A stretch of DNA of 64,000 bases from Paralithodes platypus (Eukaryota > Arthropoda > Malacostraca > Decapoda > Lithodidae). Location: the NCBI GenBank assembly GCA_032716605.1, contig CM064552.1, positions 4,944,772 through 5,008,771 of the forward strand. The letters run 5' to 3'. How positions within the stretch are numbered: the first letter of the stretch is position 1; every line of letters begins with the position of its first letter. This document shows positions 46,601 to 59,660 of this stretch, one piece after another. The position numbers were made by a program, and so were the translations under genes. The notes under the pieces were generated by a model that saw only the letters and a list, made by a program, of their open reading frames with translations, was not told the DNA's origin and ran no database searches.

Positions 46601-49600
46601 GTATGGAAGTAAAAATAGTGTGACTGACTTACAAGAATATTTTGCTATGAAACGGTTGATTGATCATATTAATTTACTACTGTATAAGAAATTACACTTT
46701 TAATTCAATCATACTAATTGTCGTTCTTTATAAAAAAAAAAAACAGAGTGTCTGTGGTCAATGTGTTGGCCACAGAATGCAACCTTTGCTGGAAATTATA
46801 TTGGGTCATTGGCCAGTTATACTTAAGTTCCCGGATCATGTCAAGATGGTTGACAATATAGGCTGGGGTGCCAGTAAGGACGTACGGCCCTGTAGTTGGG
46901 AGCAGCAGGGGGGGGTGGGGGGGACTCCCACATAACTGTTGTGTTACAACAGTCTCTCAGTAGACTGAGAGACGGGACAACACGAGCTTAGCTCAACTCC
47001 TGTAAACTACAATTAGGTAAATACAATTAGGTAAATACAGTTGGGGATAAGCCAGATAACCCTTTGTTTCCACAACCACCTTTGGGTAACCAGGGTTCAC
47101 ATATATATGTATGTTTGTCATGTATGCGTGTATCTAGGCCTATTAAAATAAATTATTAATGGCTTTTGAATGGATCCTCTTATGGAGTGTGTTCCTCGCC
47201 TGGTTAACTTCAAGGGTGGTCTCTTCCCTTGGAACTTGACCATGAGGGGATTGCATTTGTAGCTGGGATTGTATCAAGACTGTTGGGAAGTTAATTGTTT
47301 ATTTTAATGAATGGTATGTATGTATACAGATTCATGTGGGCAAATGTACAGGCAATGAAAGATATATAGAGAGAGAAAAAACTATTTCAATCAGCCTACT
47401 GGGCTAGGGCCCTCAAGGCTATTGAAAGATACAAACTGGGTTGAAATGTGTGTGTACTTAGCCAATGTACTTAGCATGGTATTGGATAGTTATTAGCATC
47501 AATTTTTAAGATGCAATGTCCCATATATTTTCTTTTGATAACATTGTATTTGTAAACATGTCCTTTTTTGTCATTAATATTGATATTTTGTAATGGTCTC
47601 CAATGTCTTGCTGAATATTTTTTATATAGAATAATCATAAGAGTACAGTAAAATATTCTGTACTTTATATACTGTATATTCTTGATTATTTAATATTCAA
47701 ATTTTAAGTTATTTCATATATAATTTTCTTCAGCATTATGTAATTTTTTTTTTTTTTTTACCCAACATGTATTTTTGTGGGGTCAACATATTTGAAATGT
47801 AATGCTGTAAACCAAAATAAACTACAATAATATATACAGTACTGGTACAACAATAGCAATATTTCAGGTGATCAATTCATCAAACTCGACAACATAACTG
47901 AAGTACTGTACATGCTAAACACAGCGAACAAAACATTAACTAAAGTCTCAACACAAAAAATAGCTAAACAGAATCGCAATACCGGTACATTAAGAATGTA
48001 ATTTCATTTATCACTAAATACAAAAAGAGTTTAACCCTTTGAGTACCAGCGACATGTTTTTTATTTTATTCTAGCCATATTTAGACGATATTATGAAGCT
48101 TAGGAAGGATCTGTGGTAGTTAAAAGGGTTGATCAAGATAGTTTGAAGCCTTCTTATTGCTAAGGGCCTTCCTAAGGAGAAAAAAATAGTGTAATAGTTG
48201 CCAGAATATGATGAAAAGGACGTCCCTGGTACTGGATGGGTTAAAGAACACAAGCACACACACCCAATCAGTGACAAAGAAAGGGTTGTATATTTGTGAT
48301 TTATTTATTTGTGAGGTTCTTGTGGACAATTGATGGCATGAACTGATTATTAGGCCTGTTTACTGAATGCATTATTACTGTACAGTATATCAAATAATTT
48401 GTGAAAGGGAATACAGTATTGTGTATTTTCTATACTGTATTTGATTACTACAATGGTGGTGATGCATGAGAGGGTAAAATGGTGATGGTGATGGTGGTGA
48501 TGGTATGGGTGATGATAGAGGTGATAATAGTTATGTACGAGGCCTGATCAGAAAGTATCCGACCTTTAAATCTTAAAATATAACAAGCTGATTTATGGTG
48601 ATGAGAATGTCTTCACCGTCATAATATGCTCCTTGGGGCTCAACACTTAGTCCAGCGGTCCTTCCATTGCTGAAATTATTTATCATAATTATATTGTTGG
48701 ATCGCTAACAGGGCCTTCATAGCTCGTAATAGTGTAATGGTTTAGGTGCTTATGTTCTGGGTGTGGTGTCCCGAGTTTGAATCCCGGGTGTACCATATGC
48801 TTTCATTAGATTATTCAAGTACATTGGGGTCTGTAATCGATGATTAATGTTAAGAACGGGGTGTTACTTATTTATGAAACAGCCAAAAGTCACATTGGAG
48901 CCATGTCAGGTGAGTAGAGGGCCTACCGTACTTGTGTGATTCTGTGTTTTGCCAAATATCTTGGATGAGATGAGATGAGTGGGCCCATGTATTATTGTGG
49001 TGGAGTTGCCAATCATCCGCCTCCCACAACTCTCACCTCTCGCATCTCATTGCATCACGCAGACGACGGAGTACTCTCAGATAGTACTTTTTGTTAATAG
49101 TGACTTAGTGAGACACTAGAAGCGACCGTTGTGGGAGGTGGATGAATGGCAACTTCACCACAACAATGCACGGGCCCACTCATCTTATCTCATCCAGGTT
49201 ACTGTGTTTGGGCAAACACAGAATCACACAAGTACGGCAGGCCCCCTACTCACCTAACGTGGCTCCATGCAACTTTTGACTGTTTCATAAACTGAAGATG
49301 CCATTGAAAGGTACGAGCTATGAGGACACGAATATCATGACGAATGTGACGAAGGTCATGTTAGCGATCCAACAAAATTATTATGTTTCCAGCAATGGAA
49401 GGAATGCTGGACTAATTGTGTTGAGTGCAAAGGTGCATATTTTGAAGGTGAAAAAAGCCTGAACACTATAAGTAAGATTGTTTTATTTCAAGACCTAAAG
49501 GTCGGATACTTTCTGATCAGGCCTCATATATTGGTGATGGTGGTATTAGGTGAGGGTGTTAGTAGTAGTGTTGGTGGTATTAGGTGAGGGTGTTAGTAGT

Positions 49601-49664
49601 AGTGTTGGTGATGGTTGTGTCAGTGAAGGCTTGATATTGTCCAAAATGTCTGCATGACTTTGTG

Positions 49665-49713
<49 letters not shown>

Positions 49714-52700
49714 TATTTCTCAGGACATGTAACCAGAGTGCTCAGGTGTTTTGAGCTCTCTTGTGGAGGTAGAGCCCATTTTTTAACCCATTTATTCCAA
49801 GTGTCCAATCTATGCTTCCATATTGCTACCCTCTAAAAATATGTTTATCCAATAGAAATGGCCAAATTTGCTGGACGATGGTTGTGTGTTGGAGATGCCC
49901 CCTGGCTATGAATATTAATATAAGTTGAGAGTACTGTACTGTACTACTACAATACAAAATGTACAGTACTGTATGGTGATTTTTGGGGGGGGGTATATTT
50001 ATGAAAATAGTATATCTTTATCACCTAATGTGAGACATCTTTTACTCCAACATTTACTTCATTCTCATTACAAATACCTGTATTAATTGCCAAATTTTGG
50101 GGTGCCTCCAACAGGTGCATCCCTCTATGCTGGTAAATATTATGTATAAAATGTTATGGCAGTATCCATATATAAAATCAATATATAATATATTGCATAC
50201 TTGGATTTAAGGGGCTAATTAAGAATACATGTTCTTTATTTCTTAAGGTGTTTATAATTAAGAATGCAGACAGGAATGTAGACACCCAACCAAAACTTAT
50301 AACCTATTTCATAAAAAGGTACCCAAGGGAAAGATGGCTAGTCCATTAACTAATTTTCAATACTATTTTTTCTACATTATAATAATGTACTGGAATATTT
50401 AAGTTAAATTCGTTTTTGGATCTTTATCATGCTAATATATAGGCCTATCAGTTGTGGTTTAGCCATGGCATGGTCGGTAGCGTGTCTGACTGCTGATCGA
50501 AGGGTCGGCAGTTCGTTCCCAGGCTGTGTCATTGGGAGACATCAAGAGTTTGGGTAGCTCAGTCTAACAATTCGTGGCAAATATCCAGTTAAATCCCTGT
50601 AACAAGGGTATGCCCGAGCCCGGTCAATCGAGGGCATGTACAACGTTAAAAACTGCATCATCATCAAACACTTAATTGATATTCTCTGTCAGGTGCCTCA
50701 ACCCAAGTGTTTCTTGTGTAACCATTAGGTCTTATACCTTTCATAGGTTTAAGTATACTGTACTGTATATTCAATTCTCTCTCTCTCTTGAACTCCGAGG
50801 ACCCAAAGTGTTTCTTATGCACAACCTCTCTCTTCCACAGTCAGGTTCAAGTACAGCTGGATTCAAAAGTTTGACAACAACCTTACTGAAAAATTATGTA
50901 AATTCAGAAACACAGAAATCAAACAATTTTTACCAGCAAAATTAAACATCACCGAGGACTGTCAAAATAAAGTGCTTCATCTTAAAATACATAGATTTTT
51001 GTGTGTGTTGTCAGCGGACTACTGAATCCGGCTATTTCTCTTCACATAGCCAATCTATCTATATATTGCCTGATGCCGTGATCCCCGAAGGGGTGGCCAT
51101 CACAAGAATATTTAGTAGTAATTAATCAAAGGTCTGATAACGGCCACAGGGTGTAGCGCGGTTGGTAGAGCACTCGCCTGCAAACCGTCAGGTCGACGGT
51201 TCAAGTCTTGGGCCAGCCAGTGTGTGTTATTGCTGTTGGTGGACGGCACAGTCTAGCAATCTGTGGCAACTATACACTGAAGTCCGTAATCAATAGGGCA
51301 TCCACCCTAGCCCAGCTCTTCAGCAGGGAGTGCATGGTGGTAAAAAATGCATCATCATCATCATAACAAATAAAAACATACATAAACTTAAAGATTGAGT
51401 GCTCCATAAAAAATTGTAGTCTCTAACTGAAGCATTCCAGGCAGCTGCATTCTGGGCTGCATCACCTGTCAAGTTATTAAATTTGAGTTCAGATTGAAGT
51501 ACCTGAACCCACGTCTCCCTAGGTCTACCCGTCCGAGTAGCTCCCTCCACGTTCATAGACTTTCATCCCTTCACCCAATTTTTAGCATATATCCTCTCAA
51601 TATGGTCAAACCAACCAAGCCTGCTCATAAACAGATTTTTGCTCATACCTTCCTCATACCCAACTGCTTTCTTAACTCCGAAGTAGTTACATTATCTATC
51701 CACTTAACCACACATATCTATCTCACCATTTTTATTTCATTACTGTAATTTCCATTCTGTTAATACAGTATCTTCCTATATAACCGGCCATGTTCTTTTA
51801 AGTATACGCCATTGTACTTCTAATGTGTAAAGTACAGTCTACACCTTCTTGTATCTATCTATAGTGACAGTGTCAGCTTAGGCTCCACCCTCGGCAGAAA
51901 TACATATGTACAGTATGTACAGTATGTACTCAGGCACATATCCCATTGCTGAGGGTGGCCGACTCGAGACACAGCCCGAACAGAAACCTTTAAAGATCCA
52001 ATTCTTAGAGTTTGGGACCACTTTCGCGTTCCCTCGCCCCTTTCTCTGTTTCGTTGAGTAGGAGAATTTTAAAAGGGGAGGAGGATTCCTAGCCTCCTGC
52101 CCCCCGAAGGAAAAGTAGGACAGTAAATAGATAGAAACGGCTAAGGTTAGGTAGAGGATGCCAAACCTCACTCTGGATAGGACCAGAAATACGTACTGGT
52201 ACAATTCATCCCTCTCGGAATTATTTTTTTAATTATTTTCTCTCGCCTCTTCTGACCCGATAATATGAACATTGCCAACCAAAAATGTACTGTACTGTAT
52301 GTTAAAGTACACCTTACCTATCTTCCCCATCTAAGTCTAGGGAGCAAACTAGAAAGCAAAATAAAAAATATTTATAGAAATATTCCCTTTATGCTATATG
52401 TTGGGTGTCTATATTACATGTCTTTATAGATTAGGCCTAAGCAGTACTGTACTGTATATACTGTATATATATTTTGTAAATTGGTCAGTTCATGAAGGCA
52501 TATTGATATTTTGCTTAAATGTATTATACTGAATTATTGTACTTGTATGTATTATTGTATAGTGAAATATTGTATATCTCTGAATATAAATGTTGATATA
52601 TCATATCTACTGTAGTTAAAGCTATTAGAAACAGGCTGATATTATTGAAAAGTATTAATTTATCACTGCATAATTTCATCATGCTCAATTGAGATTGTTA

Positions 52701-55700
52701 ATTTGTTAAAAGAATCAATATTTATAAAATTTCAATAATTATTCTAATCAGATGTGTAAAGATTATTCTTAACTCATACATGCTAAAAACAGAGTAGTAG
52801 TTTTGTGGTAATAAAAATAAATACAAAATAATAACAAAGGCAATCTCTGCATCAGCTAATTTAATTCACATAGAAAACGAACTACAGTAGTCGGGGAATT
52901 AACCTCTTGAGAATTATGATGTATTTTAACATTATTAGACAATTTTATTCAGCTTAAAGAGGATCTGTGGGCTTCAGAGTCATAATCGAGTTTGTTTTGA
53001 CCCCTTAGATTCCTATAGGTCCTTCCTAAACTGAATACAAATCTGCTTATGATAGCTAAATTAAACTGCTAAATTGCATCATAATCGTCATGGGTTCTTA
53101 GCTAAGACTTGACTGTACTGTACAGTATAACTCTTGGTTCTGGTTATCTGAGACCCCCCATGACCTGAAGGCAATTTTCCAGATTAACCAACTTTCAAAA
53201 TTTCAGGTATCAGATGCTAGGAAAGCCTTCGAGTCCAAGCCAGCGGACAAGCCGGCCATCTTTAGTCGCAAGAAGTCCCTCACAGACAGTCTACCCAGTT
53301 CACCCAGCAAGGAGACCGTCCCTATCATCCCCACCACACAGTCCGGACCCATACCACCGAAAGAGACGCCCAAGAAGGAAAAGTCTCCGGTTAAAGATGC
53401 AGTACCGGCGGGTAAAGAAGGGGAGAAGTCGGGAGATAAGTCCTTTAAGAAGGCTGGCGAGCCTCTCAGCAAGTCCCCCTCTAAGTCAAAGCCCACCAAG
53501 ATGTCAGATGCGGAGAATGAGAGTCCAGATATCAAGCGCCCCACTAATAAATTACCCCCAGTAGACAAGAAGACTAAATCGGATGAACCAGTCAAGAAGC
53601 AAGAAGAGCCTGGAAAGAAAACGGATGCGTCGCCAAGGAAAACGGACAAGCCAGACGTTCCCACCACTCCAAAGAAAGGAAGCAAAATGGAGAAAGTCGG
53701 CGTTAATTCTAATGAAGCCGTAGTGGTTGGAGCGTTGAATTTGAGATTAAAAGAAGTGGGCAAAATATCCGAAGTTGACACCACAGCCCAGGAATTACCC
53801 GGTCGCTCTCAATCCGATGAATCCTCCGACTCTGAATCTGAGGCCGAGAAGCTGTTGAAAATGGTGTCGGAAAAGAGGGAAAAGGTGGAGGCAGCGCGTC
53901 AGGAGAAGCTCAGGAAAGTATCAGAAGCCAAGACCAAAACCCCAGTCCAATCCAAGTCTTCCATACAGTCAAAATCACCACCTCAGTCAAAATCCCCATC
54001 ACAATCAAAATCCCCATCAATGTCAAAATCCCCGCCGCAGTCAAAATCCCCGTCGCAATCAAAATCCCCTCTACGATCGCCTGCCGATGCGAAGGACCAA
54101 ACCCCAGAGCAGAAGTTTGCCACCCTCCCCCGCGGCTTCAAGACCAAGGCGCCGCAACACCCCACGGCACAACAGGCAGTCACCGCACCACAACGCAAAG
54201 ACAAGGGCATCAACCAGGAGATCGAGGGAATGATGTCTGCTATCAAGGCGGTTGATCGAGCCATCACAAAGGTAAGTTGCATTTCAATTGACCCTCTCAA
54301 TCAGCTGACAATTTCTTTACATTATCAACTGCTACTGCCAGGGGATTTTGCTCAGCTTAGGAAAGACTTCTTATGACTCGAAGGGTTAAAGACTGTCCCA
54401 ATGAAGCCTCTAACTTTGACAGGTCTTCCCCAAGTTGAATAAAACTGTGTGGTAGTAAAAAGAATATACAGTGACTGAAATTGGTGTCAATTGATTTACA
54501 AGATTAACTCACAATTAACATTTGCTGTGGTGTATGGAAGGTGAATGTGTTTAATTGCAGCTTATTAATAACAATACTATGTAACTGTCATCAGCTGCTG
54601 TGCTTGAACCTAATACTGGCTAGGGTGCAATATCTGTCATGTATATTTAAGTATCATTTGTTTAATATTGTCTAATTATTATGTAGCATGTGAGCAAGTC
54701 CAAATATAAACAAAGAGTGTAGAATGTGAAGACCCGAGAGCCATATACTGTATATAAAATCTTTCAGGATGCTCACCAATTCCAACCATGATTATGTAAA
54801 TTATACACAAACCTAAAGATAATCAATGTTAGAACAACATAGTTTATGCAGGCAATATTAAAAAAGAAACTGTACCTATTACCTACAAAATTGAAACTTT
54901 GCAAATATAGTACAGCAGGCGCCTGGCCCGGGGAGCCAGTGTATATGAAGGGTCATGCCTGGATGTGAGGTGAGTGGGCATTGTGGTGGTAAAGCTTTGC
55001 TGCGTGCCTGCCTGCTGAGACCGGAACCTCTCCGGGAGGTCTGGGACCTGGGAATCTTTTGCTGGAGACCCCAAATGGGCCTGGGTCTCTGGGTCTTCTC
55101 CTGGGTGACCTAGATGTCTATCTATCTATCTATTGCCTGACGCCGTGATCCCCGAAGGGGTGGCCACGAACGAACCGCCCCCATGCACCTCTGTCCCCAG
55201 TCAGTCGACGCCCCTCCCCCCAACCAGCACCGCCTTCGTTCATGTAGTTCCTCACTCCATCCTTCCACCTCATATTCGGTCTACCTCTCCCCCTCTGTCC
55301 CTCCACCTCGCTCTCGTACACCCTCTTAGTCATTCTCTCGCTTTCCATACGTTCCATATGGCCGAACCATCTCAAGTTGTTCCTTTTCACACTTTCCAGC
55401 ACATCTACCTCCACACCACACCTCCTTCTTACTTCCTCATTAGTCTGTCTATCCCTCCATGTAACTCCGCACGCACTCCTTAAGTAATTCATTTCCACTG
55501 CTCTCACTCTTGGTCTGAGTCTCTCAACCAACGTCCATGCTTCGCTTCCGTAAGTCAGTGTCGGGATTACCACACTGTCATGCAAGGACTTCTTCACTTC
55601 CATACTGACCACCCTATTTCTTGTTACTGCTTTTAGCGTTCCTACAACCCTCTTCCCCTGTTGTACCCTCTCCCGCACCTCTTCATCCATAGTCCCATCT

Positions 55701-58700
55701 TTACTCAACACACTGCCCAGATACTTAAAAGAGTTGACGATCTCCATAGCCTGACCGTTCAGCTTCACCTCACACTCTGTGACTTCACCCCTTTCGAAGA
55801 CCATAACCTTGCTCTTCCCCGTATTTACCTTCAAATTCCGTTTTTCGCACACTGTTCCAAACTCATTTACCAGACCCTGCAACTCCCATTCATTATCACT
55901 CATCAGAACTGTATCATCCGCAAACAGCAGTATAGGTAGCTTCCACTCAATTCCCTCCCTTTTCAGCGATACACCAACATCCACTGCTCTTGATAGTATT
56001 TCTTTCATAACTCCATCCATATATACAGTAAACAACCACGGGGACATCACACACCCCTGTTTCAAACCAACATTCAGGTCAAAGAACTCGCTCTGCTCAC
56101 TCTCCACACGTACTGCCGCCTTTGCACCCTCATACATGCTCTTCACTGCTTTCAGCAACTTGCCCTCTACTCCGTATATTCTAAGTACTTTCCACAAACC
56201 TTCTCTATCCACTCTGTCATAGGCCTTCTCCAAGTCCATAAAGGCAACATACACCTTTTGTTTCTTCTCCAGATACTTCTCCACAACACAATTCAGGGTA
56301 AAAATCTGATCTACACATCCTCTTCCCTTCCTAAAACCTCCCTGCTCGTCGCCTATCCATTTCTCTCCGTTCTCACTCTCACTCTCTCAATCACTACCCT
56401 ACTGTATACCTTCCCTACTACGCTTAGAAGACATATTCCTCGGTGGTTACCACACACTCCTCTTTCCCCTTTGCCCTTATATAGGGGGACTATTATGCCA
56501 GTCTTCCAGTCATCGGGTGCACTCCCCTTCTCCCATGCTAGTTTGCACATTTTCCATACCCATTCTATCACTATCTCACCACCATACCTCAACATTTCCC
56601 CACACACTCCATCTGTTCCTGGTGCTTTCCCCAACTTCACTCTTTTCATGGCTTCCCACACTTCTGACCTCCTGATCCCCACCTCCTCCTCCACTACTTC
56701 TCTTCTTCTCCCTCCCATACCATATCCAGCTATGTTTGCTGGCTCTTCATTCCTTTCATTTAGCAACTCACTGAAGTACTCCCTCCATCTTTCGACTCTC
56801 TCTTGCTTCTCGGCTAGCATTATCCCATTCTTATCTTTCACACCCTTACTGTTTCCCTTGCTACCTTCCCTAACTTTCTTGACTTCTTTCCAGAACAGTT
56901 TCTTACTCTCCCTCCATTTTACACTCAGATTCCTTCCAAATTCCTCATCTACTCTTCTCTTACTTTCCTTCACTACTCTCTTCACCACCCTCTTACTCTC
57001 CACGTACCTCGCTCGTTTCTGTCTCTCGGAATCTTCATTCCCTCTACTACCCAACCACTCTCTATATGCTTTCTTCTTTTCTTCCACAGCTATTCTTACC
57101 TCTTCTGTCCACCATGCTGTACCTTTCACTCCCCTCCCTCTTCTCCTCACTCCACACACCTCCTCACATGCTGCACAGATCTCATCCTTAAACACCTTGC
57201 TCATCTCCTCCACTTCCTCCATAACTTCCAGGTCGAACCCACCTAGTCTTTCCACTGCTCTCCTGTACTCCTCCCTGACTTCCTCCTCCTGCAACCTTTC
57301 CACCCTCCTCACCATTCCACCCTCCTCTCGCCTCCCTCCCGCTCTCCTCACCCACTTCTTTTGTATCCCACTTCCCCTAGTATTGACATTCTCGGTGTAA
57401 CATTAACTACTAACTTGAGCTGGACACATTATGTTAGAAGCATTGCTAAGAATGCCTCTAAAAAACTGGGACTCCTGTACAGAGTTCGAGAATTCTTCAC
57501 TGACGAGCAGTTGGCCGTAATATATAAAAGTCATGTGCGCTCTCAGATGGATTACTGTTCACCTCTGTGGGGTGGAAGTGGAGTGGTTGCATTGAGGCAG
57601 TTGGACAAAATTCAAAATAAAGCTATTAGATTAATCAATAACCCTGCAATCACACAGGACCTTCCTACATTAGCCATACGAAGAAACGTTCCCTTGCATT
57701 ATTCTACAGATATTTTCACAGCAATTGTTCCGAGGAACTTGCTTCAATTGTGCCGCCTCTCCACATCTTTCCCCGTAGAACTAGGGCAGCTGAGAGCGCC
57801 CATGAATTTACACTTTCTCCTCCACAATGCAGAACTTCTGCTATCATTTATCCAGAGCTACTACTCTTTGGAATTCACTTCCCTCGAATTGCTTTCCACA
57901 AACTTACAATCAACAAATGTTTAAATCCAGTTGTTACAAACATTTTATGAATGGAGGATGCCTTTAGGCACATGGACCTTTTTGTTTTATCTGTGTTTTT
58001 CCTTCCTCCGTTCATTGTCTCTTAAAAAAAAAAAAAAAAAAAAAAAATCCTAACCTTAGCTACCACTACATAATGATCAGACAGACCCCCTCCAATACCC
58101 CTATACACCCTAGCATCCATCACAGATTTCTTCATTCGTTCATCCACACATACATAATCAATCAATGACTTTCGTTCCACCACTGTCTTATCCTTCATCG
58201 TCAACATCCGTTTCCATGTGTACCTGTGGATCATTCTGTGTCGGAAGAAGGTGTTGGCTATCCACAGCCTCCTCCCCACACATACGTCCACAAGTGCACT
58301 ACCATTCCCATTCACCTCTGATGGTACCCCCACCCTCCCACCACTCCCTCAACTTTCCTATCACCCACCTTACCATTCATATCCCCAATCAGAAATATTC
58401 TTTCGTTCTTGTCAAACTTCTCCAGGCACGCCTCCACATTCATCCAGAACTCCTCTTTCTTTCTTTCAAGTATATCCTCTGTCGGGGCATACACGCATAC
58501 AATCACCCACGTTTGTATTCCTACTTTCATTCTCACCCACACAATCCTTGAACCCACAGACCCATACTCTCTTTCCTAGACCTAGATGTCTGTTTTTATA
58601 TTTTATATTTATTTATTTATTTATTTTTTTAGTCCCTGTTCGGGCTCTGTCTCGAGTCGGCCACCCCCAGGTAATGGGGCATGTGCCTGTGTATAAATTT

Positions 58701-59628
58701 ACATACAGTACATACATACACACTGTACTGATGCCACACATGTATGATTGTTCCCAAATATCACTATCTTCAATATACTAGTTGCTGTTGAGATTTATAA
58801 TTATTTCGCTCACCAAATTTTAGATACAAATTCAAAAGGTCACAAAATGTAAAACTAAGTCAGTCTAATTGTATCGTATCAAGAGACCTTTTTTGTTATT
58901 ATTGTGCATATAATAGTTCTTTACTACACTCTTTGTTGTGAATGTGTCCAAGATGAGTCCAATCACACAAGCGCTTATTCCAGTGACTCTCGATCGGCAT
59001 CTTAATTTCTTGCAGCATTTTGAGGTATTTTTCCATCAGTATCGGCAAATATACTGTAGTCTATTCATTATAATTAGGCCAAAAATCTTGACCACTAACC
59101 TCTGTAACTCAAAAATAACTAGAGTAATTATGCTATTTTTCTACCATTTGGGATGAGTCAACCAGAGAATAGATGTGGAGATAAAATGACTAGAGTAATC
59201 GTGCTAATATTCTACCATTTTGGAAGAGTCAACCAGAGAATAGGTGTAGAAAGTTACAGCCCATTTGCTCTAGCCATTTTTTAGTTACAGAGGGTAGAGG
59301 TCAAGAATTCTGGCTTATTTACAATGAGTAGACTATACGCTGACTTTGGATTTTCATACTTAGCTGAATTCTTATATAACTTAAATTGAGAAGCATTTAC
59401 AGTATACCATACTTAGCTAAATTCTTATACAGTATAACTTAAATTGAGAAGCATTTATACCAGAGTTGTTAAAAAACTATGCCAGAAAAGCGCTTGCGTG
59501 CCTTAGCCTCTAGAGTGAGTTTGTGAGCCCCGGGCCACTTACAGGAGGAGCAGGAGGTCAGACTACTGCGAGACTCCCTGGCTCGAGCCCTCCCGGAGGA
59601 GGAGGAGGAGGAGGAGGAAGAGTCAGAG

Positions 59629-59660
<32 letters not shown>

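Larger units (their letters stand above)
55107..58591 (-). mobile_element. RTE-like LINE with target duplication, interrupted by a second LINE
   Basis: GACCTAGATGTCT occurs at 55107-55119 and at 58579-58591, a 13-base target duplication around the element 55120-58578. On the minus strand: endonuclease part (58050-58560), break by a plus-strand LINE (about 57361-58047), linker and RT (57351-55130), then the 3' hairpin CCCCTTCGGGG and the (TAGA)n tail. The 5' end is truncated inside the endonuclease. Confidence 0.92.

Noticed and set aside
51148..51220. tRNA-Cys gene
   Set aside because: Good A and B boxes and GCA anticodon, but it is followed by a SINE body and (CAT)n tail shared with 50460.
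56258..57400. 380-codon plus-strand ORF
   Set aside because: Antisense shadow of the RTE-like LINE ORF; the minus frame holds the reverse transcriptase motifs.
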